A model generated the notes under the pieces. It was not told the origin of the DNA and searched no databases. It was given only the letters and a program-made list of their open reading frames with translations. From Plectosphaerella cucumerina (Eukaryota; Ascomycota; Sordariomycetes; Glomerellales; Plectosphaerellaceae): DNA of 64,000 nt. Where the stretch lies: the NCBI GenBank assembly GCA_020746995.1, contig JAGPXD010000002.1, positions 7,006,001-7,070,000 of the forward strand, read 5' to 3'. This document shows, in pieces, positions 53,714-64,000 of the stretch. The first letter of the stretch is position 1. Each line of letters begins with the position of its first letter. A program made the translations under genes and the position numbers.

Positions 53714-55975
53714 TCAGCCGTGTCGCTCACGCGTTTTCGTCAACAAAACGCTGAGGAGGTCGAGGCATGCGGCCAGACTGGGGTTCTCCTGCACCCAGAA
53801 TCCCATAATTGTCCGGGCCACACCCACCGCCGACAGTGCATCCGAGTAGGAGCACATGGGCTCTGCTGCGCCGTCCGACGCAGGGTTGAATGTGCTCATG
53901 GGTGATTCCGGGCTCCCCGAGCCATCGGAGTTGTTCGCCGTCGACATGTGTCTAAAAAGAACGGGCGTGTTGCAGGCGGCGAGGAGGGTGAGGGCGGTGG
54001 TCCAGAGGTTGCGGCACAGCAGCCACGTGCCGTAGTGTCGCTCGGGATGGGGGGACTGGCTGTTGAAGAACTCGACGGAAAATGCGAGGTACTTTCTGGC
54101 GCCGTCGAGCAGCACGCGTAAGATGCGAGAGGGTATCACGTCGCTCTGGTGCTGCGCCAGGACGGCGACAAAGGGGCGGAACACGATGAGCCTGATTTGG
54201 CACTGGCGGTTCCAGAGGTACTTGCTCATGGCCTGGTGGACAGACTCGACCGACGTCGTGGGTGAGATGGCCGAGGCGGGCGACCAGGCGTGGTTGGCCT
54301 TGAACTCGGCAGGTAACGAATTGGACCTACAAGTGTCAGCCGGTGGGATGATGGGTCGTGAGAGCAAAGTCCGGTACCATTCGTTGATCTGCCTCTCGAG
54401 CTCACAAGCCAGAGAGTACCGAGATGCTAGATGGGCCAGGCTGTCGACCGGTTGTGCTTCGCAAGAGTCAGTGCTGCCAGGCCAAATCGCACCAGAGGCA
54501 CACTGCATACCCAGGTACAGCTCGGTCTTGATCCGTTCGATGAGGCGCCGGCTCGATGTCTCGGCCAGGTAGTAATACCACGTCTCCGAGCCAATGTTTG
54601 GACTGAGTCCTGGCCAGACGAAGGGGTCTCGCGGTGGTTCCGGAAGACTCGTGGCGTTCATAAACGCAAGCAATTTGCTGGTTCGCTGTGACGGTCGATG
54701 CATCTGCAGCTCCTCTGATAGTTCGAGCTGCATCTTTGGTGCCGTCCAGAATATCCGGTGTGCCAGTGAATTCCCTGCAAGGTCGGGGTTTCTAGGAATG
54801 TTTCAGCAAGGGTCCGGTCTCTCGGACAGGAACAGATCCGTACTTGAGCAGCATCTTCTCCGCGAGCACATTTACCGCCTCGACAACCTGCCATGCCCTC
54901 CAAGGCCGCAGGCTCCACATGTGGTAAATGGCCAGGAGAAGTTCAGCCTGCATGGCCTTGATCGAGGTCCGAGTGCCAAAGTGCACATATCCCAGCCATG
55001 GGAGGGCAAGCTGAACGAACGTGCTGGCAGGCAGTCGATGGGGTTCCGGGTCCGTCTTCTTGGCAATCTCGCCGAGGGCAAGCACCAGCAGGTAAGTTGC
55101 GACATCCAACGGGGAGAGATCGCTCGGGAGACGATGCATCAGAGGCCACCGGTAGTCGAAGCCTCTGCGGATCATGCCGTCGGCGATGTGTCGAAGCTCC
55201 CTCATGTCAAGGATCGGGTATCTACTGTGGACATGTATAACGTAGCTTGTGAGGTACTCCTCAGCATCCGCCGTCGAAACCTGTTCCTCGAGCTCCGGCC
55301 GCTGCGCGTTACGGGAAAAGGCGTCTTCCAGACCGGGAGCGAAGGTGTCCGGGCCCGAGTCCGGGTCGTCCGTCATGACCGTCGGGCTGATAACGAGGAG
55401 GGGCGAAGTGTCGGCGCCATCAACTCCATCGAGCTGCTCCTTGAACCTCCTCCACGGCTCGATGAACGGATTGCCGTCGAGCAGCTCGAGGATCCGTGGC
55501 CAAGTCATGACGCGATCGCCGTTGATCCAGATGTCCCCCGGTGGCCGTGGCGACGGAACTGCGGCCGCGCTGGTGGTGGTGACTGAAAACGCGGGGGACG
55601 TGGGGGCGACGCTGCGCAGCCTCACCTTTGGGCTGTTTCCGCTGGCAGCCCGACCGAGCTCGCCGAGGATATTCTCCTCGACCCGTTCCAGCCTGTCGAG
55701 GATCATGAGGGAGGCTCGGTCCAGCCTGAGAGATCATCAGCACATGTAACGACACTCTCGTCGTGGAGGGGGTCGTACTGCGTCAGCTCAGTCTTGGGAT
55801 AGTTGCACTCCGCATCAGACTTGAGGCAGAAGCCGCACTTGGGACGCTGATTGTCACATCGGGACTTGCGCGCCCTGCATGTGAGGCAGGCCTGGCTCGC
55901 CCTCTTCCGGGGATACTGGGAGCCGCTCCTGTTAGGGGGAGGGCGTGCCGACGCCGCCGGACTCGTGGGAGACAT
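53714..55975 (-). CDS. Zn2Cys6 fungal-specific transcription factor
   Basis: Four exons (55975-55779, 55725-54844, 54791-54378, 54326-53714) give 701 residues. The zinc cluster has cysteines at 30, 33, 40, 47, 50 and 57 (CX2CX6CX6CX2CX6C), preceded by YPRKRASQA. The first intron removes 53 nt so that the coiled segment LDRASLMILDRLERVEENIL follows the cluster. The second (52 nt) joins the middle domain to NPDLAGNSLAHRIFW. The third is a 51-nt intron without a stop. It has a strong GGCTGAC branch site and TTGTAG end, but because it is in frame it could also be retained. The regulatory domain contains RYPILDMRELRHI and WSLRPWRAWQVVEAVNVLAEKML. It may regulate the adjacent pectate lyase (inference from position only). 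Confidence 0.88.
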
Positions 55976-56452
55976 TGTGAGAACGCCCGCGTGCGCTACG
56001 TGTCATGGTGGAAGGGTGAAGCAGGTGGTCCGTGTCGTGTCGCCAACGTCGGCGTCGGCGTCACCAGCCGTGGCGGCGCTGGACTGGACGATCGGATCGG
56101 ATATATACGGCTTCAATGATGGATTATGGAGTCGAGAGATGAGGGTCGCGGGTGGGTATTGATTGGCATGGAAGTGTTCCAGAAGACATGGCCCAGCCCA
56201 GCTGAGGGGAAAAGTCCCTCGTACAAACAAGCGCGGCTGTCATCCGTGGCATTCCGACGCGTTGCTGGGTTGGGTGATAGCTTCGAACTCACCGAGTCGA
56301 CCGCGTAAATTAAAGGTGACCGAGCGCCCGCTATTATGTAAGCAGCATGCGTGCCCCTCTGCCCCTCCAAAGCTTCGACGAAGCTCCCCGCTGCTCAACA
56401 CCAACCATCTCCAAACATCACCAGAGCACCACATCAGCTGCATTTGCTCCCG
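55976..56452. promoter_or_regulatory. Divergent region between regulator and phosphatase genes
   Basis: About 480 bp between two divergent start codons. Both promoters should lie here. I could not define individual sites. Confidence 0.5.
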
Positions 56453-57002
56453 ATGAACAGCGTCTTTTCTGCTTTCAAAGTAACCGCCCGCAACATGTCG
56501 ACCGTTTCCATTGCCAATCTCCAGCGCATCTCGGCAAAGGATCTCTCCGAGCTCCTCCTGGCCGAACAGACGGCTGCCACCGAGCCCACCATTGCTGTTG
56601 TCGATGTTCGAGACGATGGTCAGTCTTTCTCCTGTGCATCCGCTGCGCCACTTACTAACACCCAAAACACCAGACTACATCGGTGGCCACATCAAGGGCG
56701 GCATGAACATGCCCTCCAACACCCTCGAGTACATGATGCCCACCCTCATTCGCCGCCTCGAAGGCAAACAGACCGTCGTCTTCCACTGCGCCCTCTCTCA
56801 ACAACGTGGCCCCAGCGCCGCCCTCCAATACCTCAGACAGCGCGAGCAGATTCAGCGCAACAGGCCCGCCGAGGCGCCGCCAGTCCCTGCGCAGACCGTT
56901 TACGTGCTGGACCGTGGCTTCGCGGGCTGGCAAGAGACGTACGGCACCGACGAGCGCCTCACAGAGGGCTACCGCAAGGAGCTGTGGGAGAATGGGTACT
57001 GA
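56453..57002 (+). CDS. Cdc25/rhodanese-like phosphatase (Ibp1/Ych1 type)
   Basis: Two exons (56453-56618 and 56674-57002, 55-nt intron) encode 164 residues. A second in-frame ATG 42 nt later is also possible. The fold is a small rhodanese domain of the Cdc25 class: VVDVRDDDYIGGHIKGGMNMPSNTLEYMM, then the active-site loop VVFHCALSQQRGPSAA with the catalytic CX5R, and YVLDRGFAGWQETYG at the end. Relatives include fission yeast Ibp1, budding yeast Ych1 and arsenate reductase Arr2. Biochemical activity may be tyrosine phosphatase or arsenate reductase. If the upstream start is used, the first 14 residues (MNSVFSAFKVTARN) could form a short mitochondrial-type leader. Confidence 0.93.
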
Positions 57003-57128
57003 TCAGCCTTACACTGCCACTTCGTTCTGCCTGAAATGTGGTCGCCACTTCCAGAGGGTTTTCCTGAGGCCCATCCGCCACAGAGTTTGAGATTCGCAGC
57101 CACCAAAGAGCCTCGTTTCTGGCTGCAT

Positions 57129-57134
57129 TATAAA
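57129..57134 (+). promoter_or_regulatory. TATA box of small membrane-protein gene
   Basis: TATAAA followed by AAGGGG lies 146 bp before the chosen start at 57275. It is the only strong core element in the short spacer after the phosphatase gene. With initiation 30-60 bp downstream, the alternative start at 57224 is also possible. Confidence 0.5.
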
Positions 57135-57274
57135 AAGGGGAGCCCCTCCCCTTTGATGAGACAAACTAATTCTGTCCTTCATCCGACACTCGAAACTCGA
57201 CATTCGAAATTCGAAACTCGAAGTTGAACTTTTCCCCCATCCTCCTCGATACTATCCCGAATTCCTCATCCAAC

Positions 57275-57973
57275 ATGGGCCATACTCCTCGCCCCTTTCC
57301 CTCCAGGTGCCCTGGCGAAGACTGCACACTAACGGACCAATATTGGCATGACCTCTACAAAAACAAAACCAGCAATGCGGGAACCCTCGTGGCTCGCCAT
57401 ATACTTCCCAACGGCTTGCCCCACGAACACGCCTCCGCGGTGCAGAGTAGCGGTCCCCGGCTCGTTGCCCTATTCCTGGGCTATACTGCCATCTTCGCAC
57501 TGCTCGCTTTCACCGTCAAGTGGACCGTCGACGCAATCCACGACTCGAATTTGAACAGCCGCATCCGCAGCCGCCCACGCTGTGCTCTCTGCTGGCTCCT
57601 CATGTTCATCGGCGGTATCGTCATCGGCCCGACCATCCTCGTCATCGTTCCACTCCTTTTCGCCAATATCTTCATCGTCCTCTATCACAAGGTGCGGGGC
57701 AACCTCTCACCCGGCTGGGCCTGGCCCAACAAAAAGGCCCGGTTCTGCATCAACCCGTGGAGAGATTTCTGCATCAACCTCTTCATCCCCGCAACCGTCC
57801 GCCGCCTGGAAGATCTCGAGGCCCGACGGACACTGGCCGCGGCAGCCATGGCTCATTCTAAGACGGAGCACGACTTTGTCGACGTAGATATCGGCACCCC
57901 GCAGCGTCCTCGCGCGTCTTATCAGGGCAATAAGAAGACTTACTGGCCTGGCTCGTGGGAGGAGAAGTACTAG
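57275..57973 (+). CDS. Small two-helix membrane protein, unknown function
   Basis: Single open frame. The start at 57275 gives 232 residues, and the ATG at 57224 would add 17. Two hydrophobic segments stand out: LVALFLGYTAIFALLAFTVKW near residue 70 and LCWLLMFIGGIVIGPTILVIVPLLFANIFIVLYH near residue 120. The second is long enough for two close helices. The N-terminus is hydrophilic with a CPGEDC motif, and the C-terminal part includes FCINPWRDFCINLFIPATVRRLEDLEARR, an amphipathic region, ending in TYWPGSWEEKY. I do not recognise the family. Clean codon structure and a good TATA box argue that it is a real gene. Confidence 0.7.
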   Translation: MGHTPRPFPSRCPGEDCTLTDQYWHDLYKNKTSNAGTLVARHILPNGLPHEHASAVQSSGPRLVALFLGYTAIFALLAFTVKWTVDAIHDSNLNSRIRSRPRCALCWLLMFIGGIVIGPTILVIVPLLFANIFIVLYHKVRGNLSPGWAWPNKKARFCINPWRDFCINLFIPATVRRLEDLEARRTLAAAAMAHSKTEHDFVDVDIGTPQRPRASYQGNKKTYWPGSWEEKY

Positions 57974-58386
57974 CAAGGCTTGCAATCGCATACAGGCAGG
58001 GTGAATGGTCAGACATGGGCGATTTGGCGGAGGAAATTCCGAGTCAAGCCATGTCCAGAACATGGCGCATGTGGCCTTCAAGCGAGTTTAATTTTGTCAC
58101 AGTAGTATGATGCGAAGTCAAATCACCAACGCAGACAAGCAGTTACAGAAAATGACCCTCATCATCCACACTCGTGAGGTCCGATGCATACTTCGCTATT
58201 TTCAGCATTATTAGTAATGAATGTTGGTCGTACATTGTGGCATACGATGCTTTTGCTTTTTCCAGCCCGAGCAAAATCCCCATGTATCCCGTCCGGACAA
58301 GTCCCGTTTCCCTGTGTGCCGATTAAACCTTGACGCCCCGAACCCAATTCCTGTTACAGCGCTGCCCGATTGAAACAAACTCCGCA
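57974..58386. other. Convergent 3' intergenic region
   Basis: About 410 bp of AT-richer spacer between converging genes. Nothing else was seen. Confidence 0.6.
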
Positions 58387-59807
58387 TTACTCGTCCCGGC
58401 CCGGCGACGTGATGGTGACCTTGTACTGGCGCTCATCCCAGCCCGGTCCCTTCACCCTGCTCGTGAGCTCTTCCTCGCTATCGCCAGGGTCGCCCATCCA
58501 GCTCGCGCCGTTCTTGTTGTCCTGCTTTTTGGTGGTATGGGTGACGCTCGACTCGGATACGACGGTGACGGTGCCGTCGTCGTTTTGCTCCTCGTCCTTG
58601 TTCATGAACGTCGTCAGGCTGAAGGGGCCGCGGTGGGCTTTGCTGCCGCTGCTATTGCCGCCGCCGATGTTGTTGAAGCCCTTGCGGGAGGGGATGGGAT
58701 CGCCGGAGGGGAGGGGCGCGGAGGCGTTGCCGGTTGAGAAGCCGAGGCGGGACATGATGCGACGGAAGAGGGGGCGGATGGTGGCGAGGCTGCCGGCTGT
58801 GATGGCGAGGCCTTGTTCGGTGGTGGACCAGATGGCGATGTCGACGGTGGCGACTGCGCATGGTTAGCTGAGATTGTTTTCGATGACGGGGGTGATTACG
58901 AACAGAGGAAGTCTGGGTTCTTGAAGTCCTTGACGTATGCGAAGCGCACGACGACGGCTGAGCTGGCTCTACAATGGTGTTAGCTCATCCCTCTTGCTTC
59001 TCCGACAAGGGCGGTAAACATACGCGCAGGCCATCAAGACCAGGGGAATCAGGGCGACCTTGGTCTTGCGATCCATGTTGAGCTTGGAGATAAGGAAGAC
59101 GGGTAGCAGAGCAAAGGTGAAGTCGCAGATGACGCTGAAGACGCTGTAGAGATACGTCAAGGCGATAATAACGTCCATAGGGACGCACTGCCCTTGGCCG
59201 CTCTTGTCCCAGAAGAAATGGACGGGCTTGCATTGGAAGAGAGTGACGAAGAAGAAGACGATGCCGGTGAGGACCGTGGTGGCCATGACGCTGTAGATGA
59301 TCCAAATGTCGATCTTGCGGACCGTAATTCGGAGGAGGAAATAGCCGATGGAGATTTTGGAGGCGATCATGGTCACGCAGTACCAGAGGTAGCAGAACCA
59401 CCAGTACTCCAGGGTCGTCAGCAGCGTCGCCGAGGGGGCATCGTGAAGGGTTGGTGGGCTCACCTTGAGGGCCTCGACCTGGTCGGCATCGGGAATGTCC
59501 CAGTAATGCCGCCCGGTACCATAGTGAACGCCGACGAGGGCGGAAGTGACGAAGAGAATGAAGGATATCTAGATTGTCCCAAGGCGGCATTGCCCACATG
59601 TCAGTCGTCAAAAAGTCCGGGGTAAGACAGGGTCGACTGAGTCGTGCGAATCCTTACCGTTGCGGCGACCATGCACCAGTCATCGACACCAAAGTTCCGC
59701 ACGAGCATGACCCGGACATAGGCCCGGAGACCCATGGAGATCACGGCCGTTGTGAGCAGAGTGTACGCGACCGCCTGCAGCTGCGGGCCGCGGTTCTCGA
59801 CCGCCAT
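58387..59807 (-). CDS. Rhodopsin-domain (PTH11-like) integral membrane protein
   Basis: Five exons (59807-59658, 59568-59464, 59406-59024, 58968-58904, 58853-58387) encode 389 residues. Family marks are RVMLVRNFGVDDWCMV after helix 1-2, GVHYGTGRHYWDIPDAD in the first outer loop, YWWFCYLWYCVTMIASKISIGYFLLRI in helix 3-4, VTLFQCKPVHFFWDKSGQGQCVPMD with the paired cysteines, and ATVDIAIWSTTEQGLAITAGSLATIRPLFRR, a strong signature of this group. The C-terminal tail of about 120 residues is polar and acidic. The second intron (57 nt) has a GAG acceptor and no stop, so it may be retained. The first intron (89 nt) is the longest in the window. The fourth has a weak GTTCGT donor. A receptor-like or sensor role is possible, with ligand unknown. 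Confidence 0.9.
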
Positions 59808-61470
59808 CTTGTGCTAGTTTTGCAGTTTTGTCGACGGCGTGCGGGATGGAGGCATGGAGAGGGAAAAAACCAAGGACGGGGACGGGGAAGGGGGGCTACC
59901 CGGCGGAAGGCCCGGTGGTATTATGTATTTCGGCTTTTTGGACAAGCTGACTGACAAGCCTCTCCTGACATCCACAGCGGCGAAGCGCCTCGAGGTAAAA
60001 AGAGCTTGCTTGCTTCCCTGTGTTCATCCGAGCGCAAGGGCACGCCACCTACCACCCACCCAACCCTCACCCTCCACACCCCCTTTCAAACTTGTCTGCT
60101 AACGCTAGGCCCAGGGGAACGCCCGGAAGCCAAAGTTGACCGACGCGGGTCTTTCCAGGAACAAGAGGGATCAACACCGAGAGCGACCGAACGGGGAGCA
60201 AGTAAGACATCTGGTCCAGGGGACTGGCCCCGGGGGAGAGAGCTAGCAGGACAAGTTCTGGATCTGCACAGGTTGGGCATCCAGGGGCCACACCCAGTTG
60301 CCGTCAGCCGCTCTTCGGCAGATGGTATCCGTCACTGCGAGAGAAGTGCACCTCTGTCTGGACTTCTCTGCAGCTCCATCAGCGCGAGACACTGGGACGA
60401 CCGGCCCCGCGACGGCGCCGTCGAGGCGTGCCTAGGGCCCGTTAGCGCCGGCTGTCCCCTCTCCTTCAGGCGAGCCGTTCGACGCGGCGGCGGGGACCCT
60501 CGCCGCATCAGACACATGGCAGGTGCAGGGGTTTGTGGTGAGATGGATGGGATGGGTGGAGAAGCCCATCGCTCTGTATTTCTGCTTTCTGCTTCTCTCG
60601 CCCGTCTCTGACACGTCACAAACTCCGGTAAAGGGGGGGCGGCCGCACGTCAGATCGAAAACGTGCCTCGGCTTTTGTCCTCGGGTCGAGTCCAGGGGGG
60701 CCTGCTGCAGAGAAGAGAAGAGAGGGGGGGCGGCCGCCGAACAGTCGGGACTCGGCGAGATCAGCCTCAGCGGCAGGCCGGCAAGCGTGGGCATTGATGA
60801 ATGGCGGATGTGCAATATCCGAATCGACCGCCATGTGTCTTGGCTTTTCGTAGCATTCAGCCATGGGCGATGGCGACTGAGATGAGCAACGATATGAGCA
60901 GCGATATGCTTCCCCTAGTGCCCTCAGACGGGAGACGGTCGCCTCTCTCGATCGCGCAACCCCATCAGCTCCTCTCTTCCCCCCCTCTATGCTTCCACGT
61001 CTGTTCGCCTTTTTGGTGAGGGTCTGAGGGTCTCTGTGTCCAGCCCCCGGTAGCGCAATGGAGATCAGCGGGCTCGGTGACATCGCGCGCCAGAAAACCG
61101 CCGAGCATCTTGGCGGCCCAACTGCAGTCTACAGGAGGCTGACTGTAGATCGTGCCGCATTCTCTCAGGCCTTTGTTCGTTCAGGGTTGTATTCCATGTC
61201 TTGTCCTGAGATGAGGTTTCCCAACACGTCCATCGCTGGGTCACGAGAGCGTCTCGACATGCATGGATCCGCGACACCCCTGGACTCCTGGAGCAACCAT
61301 CCATCGCCGCCCCCTTGCCTTGGCCCCCAACCTCCTTATCCCCGATCCGCCGCCGGAAAAAAACGCCTCCGTTGCCTCTCTATTTTGGGATCCGCGCAAA
61401 AAAACACCAAACGAAGAAAGAAACGATTGTCGCCATGGCAGATTGACGACGCCGATCGCACGGCAGTTGC
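59808..61470. other. Intergenic region, no gene seen
   Basis: About 1.7 kb between two minus-strand genes. It contains the upstream region of the rhodopsin-type gene and the 3' flank of ADE2. The frames are short and have no recognisable features. Confidence 0.6.
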
Positions 61471-63387
61471 TTACTTCTCCAGGTACGCCTGCCAGCCGAT
61501 CTCGCCCAGCTTGGCCGCCTTGGCCTCAACCTCGACACGCATGCCCTCCATGTAGGCAGCCATGGCGTCGCGGTACTTGGCGTCGCCGGTGCCCAGGATA
61601 CGGACCGCCAGCAGGCCGGCATTTGTGCTGTTGTTGATGCCCACGGTGGCGACGGGGCAGCCGCGGGGCATCTGGACGATGCTCAGCAGGCTGTCCTGTC
61701 CGTCGAGGTGCGTCGCCCGCACGGGAACGCCGATGACGGGAATGGGCGTCTCGGAGGCCAGCATGCCGGGAAGGGCGGCCGCGCCACCGGCGGCGGCGAT
61801 GAGGACGCGGATGCCACGCCCGGCAGCGGCCTCGGCGAGCTCGCTCATGATGCGCGGCGTGCGGTGCGCCGATGTGATGGTGAAGTCGTACGGCACGGCG
61901 AACTTCTCGAGGACCTCGAAGGCGCCGCGGAGGACGCCGAGGTCCGAGTCGGAGCCCATGGTGACGACGACGAGGGGGTTCTTGGTGTTGCGGGACGAGG
62001 CCGGCTTGGGAGCTGCGGCCGGGGCGGCGACGGGGCGCAGCGAAGCGGACGAGGCCTCGAGGCGCTCCTTGCGGATGCGGTCGACCTCGCCGATGAGCGG
62101 GGCTGCCAGCTTCTCGAGATCGGCAGTGTCGGAGTAGGATGTGACTGTGATGTGACCGATCTTGCGGCTGGGCTTGGACGCCTTGCCGTAGAGGTGGACG
62201 AAGACGTCCATGTCGTCGCTGTAGACGTCGTCCTGGCGGGTCAGGTCAATGAGCGCATCGTGGGACTCCTCCTTTGCACCGCCCAGCACGTTGAGCATAA
62301 TGGCCGACGACACGCGAGGCTGAAGCTTGATGGAGCGGGGGATGATGTCGAGGATCGAGCACAGCTGCGCGCGGAACTGTGACATGGCCGGGACCGCCTC
62401 GATGGTGTAGTGGCCCGAGTTGTGTCTGGGAAATGTCAGTGGTGATGTGACGTTCTGGGAAAAGGGGGCACCTACGGCCTGGGGGCGACCTCGTTGACAA
62501 CCAGATCATCTACCGTCGTGTCAGTGACATGCTCATGATACCTGAATGCTCAACTTACCATTCTCCAGCAGGAACATCTCGACGGCAAAGACACCACGGC
62601 CCTTGAGCGTCCTCACAACATCCGAGGCCAGCTTCTGCGCCTTCTCGCTGATCTGCGAAGCCGTCTTCCTCGGCGGGTAGAAGACCTTTGTGCAGATGCT
62701 CTCCTCGTGGATGGTCTCAACGGCAGGGTAGGCATGGACATCGCGGAGGTTTCCCTCGTCGTCCTCAGTCCTCACAACCATGACGGCCAGCTCCCGAACA
62801 AAAGGCTGGAAGCGCTCAGCGTAGAGAGACAGGCTTCCCATGGCGCTGGCGGCCTCAGCGAGGTTCTCGGGCCCGTCGACCTTGAAGTTGCCCCTACCGT
62901 CATACGACTCCTTCCTCGCCTTGAGCATGAAGGGGTAGCCATAGGCATCAGCGGCCTTCTGGAGAGAGGCCTCGACGGGAGCTTCGATGCTCATCTGGGG
63001 GGCGACGGGGATGCCGGCGCGGCCAAAGTGCTCCTTCTGGAGGAACTTGTCCTGGATGAGACGAAGCGTCTCCCACGATGGGTGCACAGGGACCTTCTTC
63101 ATCTTGCCGTCGACCTCGACGCCTTTTGTGGCAATCTCCTCAAGAACGGCCGTGTCGATGTGCTCAATCTCGACGGTGAGAACATCGCAGCGCCGGGCGA
63201 GCTCACGGGTCTTCTCGGCGTCCTTGAAGGAGCCGGTGACGTGCTTGTCGTTCTGGTTGATCTGACGGGTGGGGCAGTCAGCGGCATCCAGGACGACGAG
63301 CTCCACGCCGAGAAGGGCAGCCTGCTCCTGGAGCATGCGGCCCAGCTGGCCTCCGCCGAGAATTCCGACCACAGGTCCCTTGGCCAT
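61471..63387 (-). CDS. ADE2: Phosphoribosylaminoimidazole carboxylase (PurK-PurE fusion)
   Basis: Three exons (63387-62559, 62509-62476, 62425-61471; introns 49 and 50 nt) encode 605 residues. The N-terminal two thirds are the ATP-grasp PurK-type domain: VVGILGGGQLGRMLQEQAALLG at the start, TVEIEHID, the ATP-binding PFMLKARKESYDGRGN, and DLVVNEVAPRPHNSGHYTIEA across the two introns. The C-terminal third is the PurE-type mutase domain: VVTMGSDSDLGVL, FTITSAHRTPRIM, AAAGGAAALPGMLAS, GVPV and VGINNSTNAGLLAVRIL. Together they convert aminoimidazole ribonucleotide to its carboxylated form in purine synthesis. The fusion order is the one known from yeast Ade2. The middle 34-nt exon is short but encodes conserved residues. 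Confidence 0.97.
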
Positions 63388-64000
63388 GGTGTTTGCGCTG
63401 AGAGGTTGAGGTGCGGAAGACGGGTGAGTGTGTGGGCGATAAGGAGGGATGTAAAGAGCCCGTTCCTGTTGTTTGGCCTACAGAATGATCTGTGATGCTC
63501 TTGAAAGGTATTGTCACAGTTTGATCAGAGAAAAGAGTCAGATTCTGACAATTGTGGCGGCGCCGTGACTGCTCAACAGAAAGGCGTCGAGATGCCTTCA
63601 CTTGCAGTTGAGCCGCTGAAAATGTCGATGCGCCATTTACCCGGGGTTTCCCCGACCAGTCACCCCAAGTGTCGCTGAGTCATCTGCGCCGATCCTATTC
63701 CTCTCCTTCCCGGTGAGGTTTGACCGAGCCAGTCTCAAAGTTCACAACTCAACTTGCACACTCAGGACACTCTCTGAACGACGCCATGATCTGACTTGCG
63801 CCCGCTTGCCCGCCCGTATCTTTGCGGACTTTGACCTCGTATGGATATTGACGAATACCCTCCGGTCTAGAACCCACAAGCTTGGAACCCCCCGACCTGG
63901 AATCCCAACCATCACGAGCTCGTCGATTAGCGAGATTGCTCGCAGCGCCTCTTCATGCCCTGGACCTCGCTCCTCGTCGGGGGCCGGAAAGCATGTGGCA
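63388..64000. other. Upstream region of ADE2 to window end
   Basis: About 610 bp containing the promoter and 5' leader of ADE2. No second gene begins or ends here that I can support. Confidence 0.55.

Noticed and set aside
62707..63495. Plus-strand frame of 262 residues
   Set aside because: It is the antisense shadow of the first exon of ADE2.

Overview
The window looks like a gene-rich piece of a filamentous ascomycete nuclear genome, most likely a plant-associated Sordariomycete (Colletotrichum-like; this is an inference). The genes have short GT-AG introns of about 47-89 nt, GC-rich coding sequence, and typical Pezizomycotina families: Zn2Cys6 regulators, RTA1-like and PTH11/rhodopsin-type membrane proteins, an AA9 lytic polysaccharide monooxygenase, a PL3 pectate lyase, a class II peroxidase and a siderophore transporter. 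No bacterial, plasmid, viral, tRNA or rRNA features were recognised. Gene models were built by joining open frames at consensus splice sites. In every multi-exon model given as a CDS the summed exon length is a whole number of codons.

Layout. 1-4.3 kb: no gene seen. 4.3-5.2 kb: an HsbA-like secreted protein. 5.2-7.8 kb: gene-poor block with a lower-GC stretch. 7.85-16.4 kb: five contiguous genes that look like a catabolic module (Zn2Cys6 factor, D-2-hydroxyacid dehydrogenase, HpcH/HpaI aldolase, second Zn2Cys6 factor, ACS-family MFS transporter). 18-31.9 kb: a GPI-type serine/alanine-rich protein, a divergent vanillyl-alcohol-oxidase-like flavoprotein, AA9 with CBM1, a four-helix membrane protein, an RTA1-like protein, an R3H-associated nuclear protein and a siderophore transporter. 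31.9-34.8 kb: long upstream region of the transporter, with two exact GATA iron-regulator sites. 34.8-47.7 kb: rhodopsin-type membrane protein, PQ-loop protein, WRAP53/Swt21-like WD40 protein, class II peroxidase, atypical SDR, HD-domain nucleotidase and histidine phosphatase. 47.6-49.1 kb: gene relics, including a fragment of a HeLo domain. 49.4-56 kb: a cell-surface protein made of C-x2-H-x-D-H-W-H-C repeats, a PL3 pectate lyase with a 6-nt micro-exon, and a Zn2Cys6 factor. 56.4-63.4 kb: Cdc25/rhodanese-like phosphatase, small membrane protein, second rhodopsin-type protein and the bifunctional purine enzyme ADE2. 63.4-64 kb: upstream region of ADE2.

Themes. Several genes fit degradation of plant material (AA9, PL3, class II peroxidase, VAO-like oxidase), uptake of its breakdown products and iron, and sensing at the surface. 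The most unusual observations are a VAO-family enzyme that seems to lack the covalent FAD histidine and other active-site residues, a surface protein with about ten putative metal-binding repeats, and the 6-nt exon in the pectate lyase gene.
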